Positions 11,207 to 22,200 of a stretch of 64,000 bases of DNA are shown here, piece after piece. The position numbers and the translations under genes were made by a program. Source of the stretch: Ephemerocybe angulata (lineage: Eukaryota; Basidiomycota; Agaricomycetes; Agaricales; Psathyrellaceae); assembly GCA_013368325.1 (NCBI GenBank), contig JAACJK010000112.1, positions 620,001 to 684,000 of the forward strand, in the 5' to 3' direction. Within the stretch, counting starts at the first letter, position 1. The number at the start of each line of letters is the position of its first letter. The notes beneath the pieces were generated by a model, which was given only the letters and a program-made list of their open reading frames with translations, did no database searches and was not told the DNA's origin.

Positions 11207-12528
11207 ATGGTCACCGCGTATATTGAGAAGAACGCGTCCAACGACACCATCCAAGACCATGCCACCGCGGTTTCCGCCATTCAACGCCCCTCCAGTTGCC
11301 CGATCTTGACTCCAGAGCACCATGCTCTGCCACTGTCGATTGTTGAGCTCGACACAGGCCTCCCCCCTCCTCCGTCGATCGAAGGCGTCGCTCCAGTCCA
11401 GCTCGATGCCGTCAAAGAATTAATCCTGCTCCAAGGAGACCGTGCACTGGAGCTCTCTGTCACTGAGCGCGTAGCAGATGAGGAGACTGTAGGCTCAAAG
11501 GTCGTCGCGTCGTCGCACGGCTTCCCGGCGACGGCTTCAACCAAGGACACCCAGGACGTTAGCGAAAAGGCGTGTGGCACCGATAGGCGCGAAGATGGGG
11601 CAAATCTAAGCACCGAGGTCGCCAACACCGGCAGGAAAGATGGTACTTCGAGCGACCACGGCAACTTTTTCGACATTGGCGACTTTGAGCCCTTCAAGGC
11701 TTCAGTCGAGAGAAACCAGAAGAAAGTCGAGGGGAAGAGCAGTCCTATCTCGGGCGAGAAGACGGCGGCACCCGAGGCTTCTGCACCTGAGGAAGCAGAG
11801 GAGGATTTCCACCCAACGTCCCTTGAACGCACGCCGTTGAACGCGGAGACCAAGGAAGAAGTTGGGTGTGGGAGTGCGGCGACGAAAGATGCATCGGAGC
11901 AGAGGGAGTTGGACCTGGAGACTGTTCAACTGAGGCAGATGGTGGAGCACATCTCCTTCTTGGATAGTGTCCGTGGGGTTGCTCTTTACGCGGAGGCAGA
12001 GGAGTATTCCCCCGCAGACCCGTTCTTCGACAAGATCAGCGAAAACGACGGGAATTATATGCGGACGGATGTCCGTCGGGTTGCGCTTTACGCAGAAGCA
12101 GAGGAGTACTCCCCCGCGGACCCGTTCTTCGAGAAGGTCGACGAACACGACGGCAAGGATGTCCAAAAGGATGAGCTGAAAGAAATCCAAGCAATTATCG
12201 AGGCTGGCATCGAAGGATCTTCGTGAGTCCATTGCCTGACAGAAATCGATTAATCACTGAGATTCATCCAGGACAGCCAACGGGACTCGCAAGCGCAGTC
12301 GGTTCGCGTTTGAAGGGGACCAGCAGAACGACAGTGATGAGGAAGAAGATGAAGACTTCGTGGTTCAGATGTGCACTGGTGTAATTATGGCACCATTCAA
12401 GCGACTCAGAATCAAAGGTATGTTGCCCAGCCGCCATCACACCCGAAACTTGGTCGCCTTACCCATGATGGCTAGGACGCGAAGATCTGGAATCCTCCCC
12501 TAGCACGCTCGGGAACGGGGCTGCCTGA
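11207..12528 (+). CDS. hypothetical acidic protein with internal tandem repeat
   Basis: No family recognised. Three exons: 11207-12222, 12272-12417 and 12476-12528 (404 residues from this ATG). The middle is acidic and probably disordered. Two near-identical copies of about 27 residues lie side by side near residues 257-312, each containing VALYAEAEEYSPADPFF followed by an acidic tail. The second exon encodes a basic patch (RKRSRF) and then an acidic run. The reading frame just before the ATG, DLPQE-MVTAYIEK, looks like the start of an F-box. If so, the true N-terminus lies upstream, but no F-box remainder follows. Confidence 0.6.
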
Positions 12529-13893
12529 TTCTAGCCACCGAAATTTCTGGGCCTGCCTTTCTTTCCCAATTTTAACCCCATGCTTGTGACTTCAGAAGGG
12601 ACATCCTGTCGCGGAGTCACCCTCAGAATCCGCCAAAGGCACCCTCCCCTGATCATGGAGCAGATACTCCTCCTATATTCCTATCTCCACTTCAATCTCT
12701 AGATCTTTCAGTTCCCAATTACACACCTTGAGCATCCCCGCAAATCTCCATCGATTTTCATCGCCAGACACGGAGAGGGCATAGGGTTAGGTCACAAGTG
12801 CCGCCTCCCAGTATCCCCCCTTTCCCATTCTTCATTGTCGTTGTATATCAGCTGTGTTCATTTGCAATCGTGAAGGCAAAAGAGACTGGGCTGGATGTTG
12901 CAAACGAAGAAAAGAGCGAGCTGGATGTCGGAGTCGGTCGGACACCTGGATCAAGGCTCCGGTTCGGTCCCCGGTGATTCGTCAACCGGCATATCCCCCT
13001 TAAGCGCCCGACGCCGAAAGTACCGAGAGCACCCCGTTATTGGAATCGTCGGGCGTCCGGCAAACCGGCAGTACGGATGTCCGGCCGTCCGGCTGTACAT
13101 CACTTTCCCTCCAGAGGCACTTACAGGCAGCTGAGATACATAGTACCTCCAAACACACAGTCTTGAGTACCCAAGGAACTCAGGAAGGTCAAAACGACTG
13201 GGTACCGTGTTGGTTAGGGGCTGATGACAAAGTCAATTCCCGCTCAACCAAATCGGGCGGAAAGTCCCACGGGGCATTCCAGCCCGCTAACGAACGTCGG
13301 TCATTGTGTTCTTCTAAGTTACCATCCTTATGCATACGAAAAGGCTACCAGACATACCTGAGGTGCCTCTATAGGTGTATATGATGCGCTTGAGCATTTC
13401 TATCTCTTGAAAAGGGGGATTCTTAAGCGGGTACCCCAAAAATGATCCCTAGCCATATCCACAAGCAGCAGGGGGCTCTACCTGTGATTTATAGGAGCAA
13501 AAGTGATTCAAGTGGCGGTAAGGCTTTATTCCCCGCTAAATGGGGCCTCCGCACAGGCTACAGAGTAGCCAGGACGGGGCGAAACCCCTCGAGTATCAAG
13601 GCCGGACGGCCGGTTGCCCGGGAAGCCGGACCCCCGCCCCCGCCGGACAGCCGGCAGTTCCAAATTCGTGGTATTCTGAAAGTACCTGACAGCTGGAATA
13701 GTCAAGCACTGCAAGTTGCAACTTGAATGGGCGGTACCAAGGCGATGAGCATGGCTCTGATCAGGTCAGACGCTCATAGCACCGCAGCCATGCTGCAACC
13801 GCCAGTAAACCCTCCCACTCCTGTCTTCATTAAATAACCACACTGGTCCACACACCCTCCGACCTCACTAGCTTCCCCAGTCTATGAGTCGCA
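12529..13893. other. gene-poor segment with CCGG-rich patches
   Basis: No convincing gene. Patches dense in GTCCGG and CCGGC occur at 13047-13095 and 13600-13660 in roughly inverted arrangement, with an exact TTAAGCGCCC at 13000. It may be the remains of a transposable element; no transposase reading frame was seen. Confidence 0.4.
13000..13009 (-). promoter_or_regulatory. GGGCGCTTAA motif, exact copy
   Basis: Reads TTAAGCGCCC on plus, 885 bp before the ATG of coiled-coil paralog 1, in the orientation used by the other paralogs. The distance makes a direct role doubtful. Confidence 0.4.
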
Positions 13894-14651
13894 ATGTCAG
13901 GCCACGTCGACGAACGGAGCTCCACTTCTCGAAAATTGAAGAGAGAACGGTCACCCGATGAAACCACCCCAAGAAAGCACGCCAAACTTTCGATACCGGC
14001 TCCGTCCATGGTACAAGAGCGGCACGAGTCGATCCTCAAGTGGCAAGCAGAGCAGCCAAGGCTACCCACTGCAAGTCTGGAGACCTGGTAGAGAGGCTTC
14101 CAGACCAGGTCGCCGAACGCGACACAACCATTGCCCGACTGGCTAGGTCTCTGGAGAGGCGGGAGGAGGAAATCGACATGAAGGATGCCCGCATCTCAAC
14201 TTTATCTCGCCAGCTCGAGGAGGTTGTTGCGCAGAGAGATGTCAAGGATGCAGAAAACAGGGAGTTGAAGAGGCGCCTGGAGGAGATGGTACGAAATGCC
14301 AGTGCCAGTGACCCATACGGGCTTCCCGGTGACTATGGGGCCATGTATACACCAGGTCCCTTCTGGCCACCCCAGGTACCAGCAAACTCGTACCTGCCGT
14401 TTCAGGATACCCATACCATGGAGGTCGTTGCCCTCAAGCGGGACTACGAACAGCGTCTCGCCTCTCTCAATGAAAGGCTCTCCGAGTGCTACGCCCAGCT
14501 CGTCGCCGCACGCAACCAGGCAGTGCCAGCATCTATATCCAACATTGGGCTTGCGAGCTACGACATGACTTCAAATCTATTCAACCCATATGTTGTTAGA
14601 AAGGGCCCAGGGTCAGAAACGAACTCTTCTCGCCATACTACCCCTAATTAG
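13894..14651 (+). CDS. coiled-coil family, paralog 1
   Basis: Member of the local coiled-coil family; function unknown. Two exons, 13894-14010 and 14061-14651, separated by a 50-bp intron (235 residues). The N-terminus has the basic motif KRERSPDE also seen in paralogs 2 and 7, possibly a nuclear signal. The central signature is RDTTIARLARSLERREEE followed by heptad-rich sequence; the C-terminal signature is YEQRLASLNERLSECYAQL. Without the intron the two parts are in different frames; with it they join in phase 0, which supports the model. First of four same-strand paralogs. Confidence 0.7.
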
Positions 14652-14952
14652 GTACGCATCTGCATTTCTTCCAGTTTTGAGAACCTTTTCGTTGAGGAGT
14701 TACTAGATAGACCTCCCAGAATTAGCACCAGCTCGAGCCACAAAATGTGTCCAGCGCTTCCTGACAGTTGAAAGGGCTGTGCCCAAGCTGTGATACATTC
14801 CTGTTATGTCGGGGCGAGGGTGGCTGGAAGAATGACTCGTGGACCTAATTTGGGTAGCTGTAAAAGTATACGGCAGATGGATATCCACTCTTCTCCTCTA
14901 CCAACGTCCATCACCTGCTACTCGCAGCCTCGGTCGCAAATTCTCCTCAATC
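14652..14952. other. intergenic, nothing recognised
   Basis: Spacer between paralogs 1 and 2. Unlike the spacers before most other members, it shows no TTAAGCGCCC motif. Confidence 0.4.
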
Positions 14953-15810
14953 ATGTCCCACAAGGAACTGACTCCAGACTCTCCAGAGTCACGAAAGAGG
15001 GCACGGTCCCCTGATGAATCAGACGTCGATAGAGCACCCCGTAAGTCCATGAAAGCCTCAGGATCCCCGAGTCAGGCGGCGACCACTTCGCGAGCACTAT
15101 CTTGGGGAAGCAACCCCACACCGTTTGACGAAGCAACTGTCTTCTCCATGGTTGCCGAACGCGAAGAAACGATTGGGCGGCTCGCAAGGTCGTTGGAGAG
15201 GCGGGAGGAAGAGGTGGAGGCGAAGAACCGCGAAATCGCTTCCTTGTCCCGCCAACTCAAGGAGGCAGCAACGCGGATCGATTCTGTGGAGAAGGAACTT
15301 GGAAGAGCGCGTACCACTGCTCGCCCAGTGCGGGAGACATTCCTGGCTGAGAAGCAGTTTCCAAAGCCGATAAAGGTGGAGGCAGGGACGAACATCTTCG
15401 CCACCAAGACCGACGACGATGCACAGGTTCACAAAGAAGTTCTAGAGGCGTTGAACCTTCCTTCCACTCCACCAAGAAAGGCCAGCCCTAAATGGACTCC
15501 CTCCACCTCGCATCCGAGGGAGTCGCGGCCACCACCTACCAACGATATCGTGTCCCTCATAGAGGAGTACGAGCAGCATATCGCTGTTTTGAACGACAAG
15601 CTCGCCGAGTGCCATGGTCAGCTACTGGCTTATCGCAACAACGACGGACCTTCTTCATCTCAGTCAGCTCGCTTTTTCAAAACGAACCCAGTAGATGCGC
15701 CGGACTCGTCTGACGAAGAATTCATCAGTTATAAGCCATTCACGTCGGGGCCAGCTGGACTCAGTGCGCAGAAGAGAAGGAAGTGGATTGAGGACTTGTC
15801 TAAGAGATAA
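14953..15810 (+). CDS. coiled-coil family, paralog 2
   Basis: Single-exon member, 285 residues; function unknown. The start MSHKEL was preferred to the upstream ATG at 14839 because it aligns with the short N-terminus of paralog 1 before the shared RKRARSPDE basic motif. Central signature REETIGRLARSLERREEE, then heptads (IASLSRQLKEA); C-terminal signature YEQHIAVLNDKLAECHGQL. The tail is Ser-rich and acidic and ends basic (RRKWIEDLSKR). The region between the two signatures is not conserved with its siblings. Confidence 0.8.
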   Translation: MSHKELTPDSPESRKRARSPDESDVDRAPRKSMKASGSPSQAATTSRALSWGSNPTPFDEATVFSMVAEREETIGRLARSLERREEEVEAKNREIASLSRQLKEAATRIDSVEKELGRARTTARPVRETFLAEKQFPKPIKVEAGTNIFATKTDDDAQVHKEVLEALNLPSTPPRKASPKWTPSTSHPRESRPPPTNDIVSLIEEYEQHIAVLNDKLAECHGQLLAYRNNDGPSSSQSARFFKTNPVDAPDSSDEEFISYKPFTSGPAGLSAQKRRKWIEDLSKR

Positions 15811-16376
15811 ATTGAAGGATGTATTCGAGTAGTGTGTGTGTGTGATCATTCAAAGGTAACTACGCCAATTACTGACAGCTACCCCCAGGACGGCTAATGA
15901 GCGGGCCCGACTCAGCCAGGCTGGTAGCTGAACGGGACCGGTAGCGATATCTCCACCCGTACCAGGCCGTTGGAGGTCGGCCTACCGGGAGCCGAAGCAG
16001 CCGAGGACCCATGTATCTATCTATCTCGCATCCCTTCCCGTAGTAGTTGAAGACAATGGTGATAAGTTTCTGGAAGACGTTCCTAGCTTCAGCTTCGAGA
16101 TACTTAATGCAGCCCAACCGCTAGATCGATAATGTCGAATACATCGGGTGACTTACCATGCCTTCGAAGTACAGCCTCATCAAGCGATGCACGGTAAATT
16201 AAGCGCCCGACAAAGATAATTGCTGTGGATGGTGTTTAGGAGGCTGTGATGCTGACAACCGGGACCAAGAACCCTACCATGCTCCATCTCAGTGAGATAT
16301 AAACCCCTCTGCTATATCCCGTCTTTAGCCTCCCGTCCACCCCACCCAGAACGTCAACAGCGCCAACACACCCACG
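15811..16376. other. promoter region of paralog 3
   Basis: Contains an exact TTAAGCGCCC (16199-16208) and a TATA-like GATATAAACC near 16292, about 85 bp before the ATG of paralog 3. No coding sequence was seen. Confidence 0.4.
16199..16208 (-). promoter_or_regulatory. GGGCGCTTAA motif upstream of paralog 3
   Basis: TTAAGCGCCC in sense orientation, 168 bp before the ATG of paralog 3. A TATA-like element lies between motif and start. Confidence 0.55.
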
Positions 16377-17120
16377 ATGTCAGATAGCGTGCACCGACAC
16401 CCATTCAAATCGACATGGGACTCACCAACCAGGAGCTCACCTCCTGAGCCTAAAACCAGGAACCTTCCAAAGATCGATGTACCCGCCCGAGCCTCTGTCT
16501 CCCGAATCTCACCTGGGACCAAGTCCAGCTCATGGTCATCGCATAGTCGACCACCACTCCCAATCAGTGGGACTTACAAGGAGACAGCAGAACGGAGCTT
16601 GAAGGAGGAGTTGGATGACAGAGATAGGACGATATCCCGTCTTGTCAAAGTTCTGGAGAGGCGAGAGGAAGACGTATACGCCAGAGACGACCGGATATCT
16701 GCCTTGGTGCAGCAGCTTGGGACCACCGTCGACGAAAGCGCCCATCAGGAGGGGATGATACAGATGCTGGGCCAGCGACTCTCGGACGAGATCAGGCGGA
16801 GAGAAAAGGCAGAGGCATTTGTGCTTGAGCTATCTTCAGAGCGCGAGTCTCGGCAGGACAACACAAGGGCTCGTGGCAATTCCGATGGCAAGCTCACTCG
16901 AGAGGAGCAGTTGGTCAAGGAAGAATACGAGCAGCGCATAGCGATCCTGACTGACAGGCTTTCGGAGTGCAACGCACAGCTCGTTGCCAGCCGCAGCGGG
17001 CGGAAGTCGTCACGAGACAGCCCTTTGAATCCTGCGGATTTTGAGGCTTACCTGAAGTTTACCGAGTACGCTCAGTTGTCGAGGAGGTACAGAGATGGGG
17101 AGCGGCAGACATTCCAGTGA
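16377..17120 (+). CDS. coiled-coil family, paralog 3
   Basis: Single-exon member, 247 residues; function unknown. The N-terminal third is Ser/Pro-rich, with a segment ending NLPKI that paralog 4 also has. Central signature RDRTISRLVKVLERREED; a long charged coiled coil follows (LGQRLSDEIRRREKAEAF); C-terminal signature YEQRIAILTDRLSECNAQL. It lacks the RSPDE basic motif of paralogs 1, 2 and 7. Paralogs 3 and 4 look like each other's closest relatives by their N-termini. Confidence 0.8.
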   Translation: MSDSVHRHPFKSTWDSPTRSSPPEPKTRNLPKIDVPARASVSRISPGTKSSSWSSHSRPPLPISGTYKETAERSLKEELDDRDRTISRLVKVLERREEDVYARDDRISALVQQLGTTVDESAHQEGMIQMLGQRLSDEIRRREKAEAFVLELSSERESRQDNTRARGNSDGKLTREEQLVKEEYEQRIAILTDRLSECNAQLVASRSGRKSSRDSPLNPADFEAYLKFTEYAQLSRRYRDGERQTFQ

Positions 17121-17332
17121 TATTTTCTAACTATTGGACACAAAAGGACGGCATATTCTGGACATTGGCTATTGAGTGTCAGTGATCTTAGAAGACTAGT
17201 AATAAACACCGATTTCCTTTCTTATTTCTGGTCAACTGAGCAACCACGAGGGCGACAGAATATAAGCGCCCATGGGACAAGGAGGCGGTGACTACGTCAC
17301 AACGCAGCCAAACATCGCCTCGAGGCACATCA

Positions 17333-18325
17333 ATGATACAGGTTCAAGTTACTGAGAGCAACATAAGGACCGACTTTGAGCGACACTTCCCCTTCGAACT
17401 CATACATCCGCCCGACCCCCGACCCAACAACTTACCCAAGCTTAACTACTCCATGTTATCGGAGACTTCGACCAGCGCACTTTTCAAGTCAAGGGGCGAG
17501 GAGAACGCGGACATGGGTGCTTCTGGAACCAAGGACTTCCTCGAGCTCCCCTCAACGCACAAGCCAGAATCAACACGATACCGAGATGCACCAAACCACG
17601 AACCCAAGGATGCAGGCTTGGCAGGAATCATAGAGGGCCGTGACAAAACCATCGCCACCCTGGTCAGGCTCCTAGAAAGGCGCGACGAGGAGATGCAGGT
17701 GCTGTCCCGTCGCCTCGAAGAAGCTATCTCGCAGAGGGACGGCAAGGAGGCCAAGGTACAGGAGTTGACCGCAAATGTGGAGGATATGAAGCTCAAGCTG
17801 CCTGAGCGAGGAGGAGATTTGGGGCGGTGCCGAGTCGTCAACCGCAGGCTCCTTGAACTCGATTCAAACGGACCCAGCACACCCAAAGGTCTTTCCACCA
17901 CCAAGCAAAGGCCTCTCCGAACGTGGCACAGTTGGGCAGGGCCGCTGAATAACACCCAGTCGCCCAAGTTCAATCCGAGCAATGACGAAGTAGTCCAAAC
18001 GACCTATGAGGAACGCATTGCCTTTCTCGAGGCGAGCAATGCTGTCCTCAGCGAAAGGCTTTCCGAGTGCCACGCCCGCCTTGTTGCGAGACAGGCCGAA
18101 CAGGAACCCTTCGCCTCAGCATCCTTTCCCAAAAGAAGTTCGTGCCAATGGTCGTTTCCTGAACACGAAGATACCGCCGGGGGTTCAAGCTCTGAAGACG
18201 AGGCTTCGAACTTGGAGGGCGGTAACGACACATCACCGCCCGCTGTCAATATCCGTCGGCGGGCGGTATCGGCAGTAGATCAGTCACAGCAGCGTCGCAT
18301 ACGAAGGTTTAGAAGCAGAATATGA
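17333..18325 (+). CDS. coiled-coil family, paralog 4
   Basis: Single-exon member, 330 residues; function unknown. An in-frame GTG at 17288 is not used as start because 17333 is the first ATG. The N-terminal segment PRPNNLPKL matches paralog 3. Central signature RDKTIATLVRLLERRDEE, then SRRLEEAISQRDGKEAK; C-terminal signature YEERIAFLEASNAVLSERL with LSECHARL. The tail has an acidic Ser run and ends strongly basic (QQRRIRRFRSRI). A one-base variant of the upstream motif (ATAAGCGCCC, 17262-17271) lies 61 bp before the ATG. Confidence 0.8.
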   Translation: MIQVQVTESNIRTDFERHFPFELIHPPDPRPNNLPKLNYSMLSETSTSALFKSRGEENADMGASGTKDFLELPSTHKPESTRYRDAPNHEPKDAGLAGIIEGRDKTIATLVRLLERRDEEMQVLSRRLEEAISQRDGKEAKVQELTANVEDMKLKLPERGGDLGRCRVVNRRLLELDSNGPSTPKGLSTTKQRPLRTWHSWAGPLNNTQSPKFNPSNDEVVQTTYEERIAFLEASNAVLSERLSECHARLVARQAEQEPFASASFPKRSSCQWSFPEHEDTAGGSSSEDEASNLEGGNDTSPPAVNIRRRAVSAVDQSQQRRIRRFRSRI

Positions 18326-19205
18326 CCCTACCACGCGCGTAGGTCCTTAGGCTTAGTGGTGGTTCAAGCCTAGGCTTCGCCTTCAAGGATGAAACCAGAT
18401 TCAGCGCATCACTACTACAATCTTATCTAATCGGCTTCTTATTAGTAGATCAATTAATTTATAATCTTGGGCGCTTATCTCGAAATCGGATCCAATCTTA
18501 ATCGGCCTGCTTCTCTCCTCAACGCCCAACTCACCCTTTATCGCCAAAGGGATATGTATCACACATCGACTATTCGAATGGTATCATCGACCGTATGTTT
18601 TGGTGAGGTCATGCCTCTCGAAGGCGTTAATTCCAGCCACATCCTAATCGATACTGAATCCTTCAGCCACAGTGTTCGGCACGATGTTATATGATATTGG
18701 ACCATGAATGCCACTGGAGCTCAACAGGCTTTGAATTACGTTCGATCATACGCCAGGCTTTGTCTTCCACCTCATGGCACAAGCAAGGAATCAGAGTTTC
18801 CTCTGCACTGACTTCGAGCCTTCGAAATACAGACCTCGTACAGACCCACAAGCTTCAATCAAACAGAAAGGTGATTCGGACTAATTCTTTCCTTTCAACT
18901 CGTGCGCTAATACCATTACAAGAGACAGAATACAAGAGAAAACAAGGCGATGAAGCGCAAAACATAAGACAGCAAAAGCGATATGCAAGGGTCCATGAAA
19001 ACAAACAGAAAGCAGAGAACAAACGAAAACAGTTACACAATCCGATAACACTAGCCACGCTGCCCGTCACGCACCCCGTACGAGAACAAGCAGACGCAAT
19101 AAATAAGCACCAATCATCAATTAACACCGAGCACTTCCTTTCACACAGAACCCCCCTTTGCCTTTCATCGTCCTCGTCGTCGCCCTCATCCAGAGGCCCC
19201 CGAAT
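18326..19205. other. intergenic between convergent genes
   Basis: Lies between the 3' ends of paralog 4 (plus) and the large acidic gene (minus), so it should hold both 3' ends. It contains GGGCGCTTAT at 18469 and an A-rich stretch at 18900-19040. The long plus-strand reading frame across 18691-19452 is judged spurious. Confidence 0.4.
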
Positions 19206-22200
19206 CTACGACTCGTCGTCGTCGTCGCTCTCAGCCTCCGCATTTGCTTCCTCCGCTGGAAGCTCGCCAACGGCAACACCAGCAACCATCCTGATCACCC
19301 TCGGACTCCTACTTCTCCTACTTGGGGACCGACTAGGGCTGCGCCCAGTCCTCACCATCCTGATCCTCTCCCTCCTCATCTCCGGCGTCTCCAAATCCGC
19401 AAACTTCGCTTCGCGAGCCCTGTGCGTCGAGAGTGGCCTCTTCACCTCGTAGACATGCTCAAAGGACCTTACGAGGGGCCGTGGTCCCCGCGACGCGCTG
19501 TCCGGAATCGAGGCCACGGTCTCCTGTCGTTGGAGCTGAGACCCTCCACGCCTCGGGCGGGCTTGAGGGGCCTCCTCAGGCACCACCATCGCGCCACTCC
19601 TCCTCAAAGGCCTGGTGTTCGCAGGCACTGCTGGCCTCACGACACTCCCAAACACCGCCGACTGCGCAACGCCGAGCGCACTTCCCCTCTCAATCGCCTC
19701 CGCCCTCTTCCTTGCCCTCGTTTCCTCCGCAATCCTCTCACGCTCTCCAGGGGATGTCTGGCCCCTTGTGCGCGAACGAGTCTGTCGCCCCTCATGCGCT
19801 CCCTGTGCCACCGGGCCATACCTCGTGGTCTGCCCCATCGCCCTCTCCATCGCCTGCGGCGGCAACGCCCCAATGCTCACAAGTGCACTCGTGAGCGTCA
19901 ACTCCTCAGAGCTCGGGCTAGCATTGGCCTGGTTCTCCGGCTGCGAATATCTCCTGAGCCCGACAACACCCCGGAAGCGATCGAGGTAGCTGCTCTGTAC
20001 CGCCCGATACCCTCCAGGAGCGAGAGGTGGGAGACCGCTCAAGGCGCGCCCACCGCGACTGAGGGGCTGAGCATCGTCTTGTGCTTGATCGTTCTGGAGT
20101 GGAAGGTGTGGCGAGGGAGAGGGTGCTGATTCGCGAATGGCGAAGGCCGAGGCTGAAGGCGGAATAGAAATGGTGCGTGGTTCCTGCTCTTCACGTCCGG
20201 CTTCAAGACGTTCCTCGTGATAGTTGAGAGAGCTGGTGCTGTTGACTCCATTGGAGTCGTTCTCGTACATAGTATGGACGTCGTACTCGACGTGTGTGCT
20301 GGAGGCAACCGGTGCCTCACTGGTGGTACCTGCATCTCGCGTGAGTACACCCTGACTATGGATGTGACGGTGGATATGGATCGACGTACCAGCCTTGTTC
20401 TCATTCTCATTCTTCTCCTCATACTCCCCGCTCGTCTCGTCGTCGTTCTCGCTTACGAGCTCCTCCACATGTTCGCACGCATTCTCAGGGTTCTCGCTCC
20501 CAGAGCGATACCCATCAACGCTAGCGCTATAGACAGTCGCCCCACTGACCCTCCTCTCCTCCGCAGCCACATTCGGGGACCTCCGAACGGCCCTCGCCGC
20601 ACTTGCGGAAGTCGCTTCCTCAATCTCGCTAGTCATCCTCATCTTCTTCAACGCAGGTCCTTCTTCATCCTCGGAGTCCTCATCGTGCTGGATAGCGGCT
20701 GTGAGGATCATCGAGATTTCCTCCTCCTCGTCCGTGTCCATCGCGTCCTCAAGCTCCTGCTCCAGCTGCACGGGGGCAGGCCGAGGTGCAACCTCGTCAA
20801 CGTCTGAGCGGCGGCGTTTCAAAGGGTTTGGCTCAACGCTAGAAGGTGTGTTAGTCAGATCGGAAAGATTGAAATAAACTCTGACGACGCACCGAGAAGT
20901 GGAACCGGGCTCATCCTGAGCTTGTGGCTCGGGGGATGAAGTCGAAGTCGAGAGCTGCGCTTCACGATATGCCGTGATAGCCTCTTCGTCGACTTCCTGG
21001 ATGGTGCTCAAGACTTGTACATGACCAGCTCGCATGTTCATCGTGTCGGGTCCACCCTCCTCGTCATCATCATCGTCGTCGTCGTCGCCTCCATCGCCTC
21101 CATGCCCCTCGGCAGGTGCATTCTCGTCGTCGTCGGTCTCCGGAGCGTGGCTCTCCAGGTAGCTCTTCAGCCACGCCACCCCCATCCCTTCTTTATAATC
21201 AGAAGGCTTCATGTAGGGCATTTCATTCACCATCCATTTCACGACCGTTGCCATGTCCGACCCCGCAACGTCCTCCAGAGCACGCAAGGCCTCGTTCACC
21301 CCTTCGACCGCTTCCGCTGCATCGGTAGACAGCATCTCAAGTTTGTAGAGCCTATTCTTGATGGCCTTCTCGTTTTCCATCATCTGGAGGCGGAGTGCGC
21401 GCTGTTCGGCGTAGAGTTGCGCGGTGACATGGTCAATGTAGGAGCGAGTGAGGGGGGCGGCAGTTTGTGCAGACGGGTTCTCTGTGTAGTGCCTGAGGGG
21501 AGAAAGAGCTACCGTGGTCCGAGGGCGAGTGGTAGGGCGGGGAAGGGATGAGGGTGGGAGAGACCGATGGTGGGCGCAGAAGCCGGGGAGGCAGTCGCAG
21601 CTGGATGGCTCGGGTTCCTCTTCGATATCCTCCTCTTCCTCGACATATTCTTCGGCTTCGTCCTCGTCCTCGTCGCGATATACCGCAAATGGGACCCGTC
21701 CACCCTCGCGGCGGGGAGGAGGGGCATTCTCGTCGTTCTCCTCCTCCTCGTAGACTTCGGCCTCGATATCGTCCTGCTCTTCTTCTTCTTCGGCGTCCGC
21801 TTGGATGTTGGCAGGGTAGTGAGGGACGGTGAAGTCGGGGTAAGCCAGCTCGTACTCTCCGTCCTCGTCATCGTCCTGCTCCTCTGCTTCGTATTCGTTC
21901 TCGTGATAGCCAGCAGGTGGGAGAGGAGGGGCGTCCGATTGGATGTAGTCGAAGTCGCCAGGGTAGTGGGGGCCTGCTTCGTCGGGGTAACCCTCCTCGT
22001 GCTCTTCCTCGGGGGAGAGTTCCCGACGGCTGGCTTCGCTAGTGGTCTCGTCAAACTCGTCTTCGGCTTCGTTTTCTTCATCCTCCCCTTCATCTTCCTC
22101 CTCGTCACCGTCGCTCTTCTGCGACCTCGCATCGAGTTGGGCAAGGAGATCCGTGTTTGTGACCGGCTTGGAAGTCGGGAAGACCCTGGCGCTGATTGAG

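Noticed and set aside
18691..19452. Plus-strand frame of 253 residues after paralog 4
   Set aside because: Composition is not protein-like. The interval is the expected 3' region of two convergent genes, and part of it is antisense to the large acidic gene.
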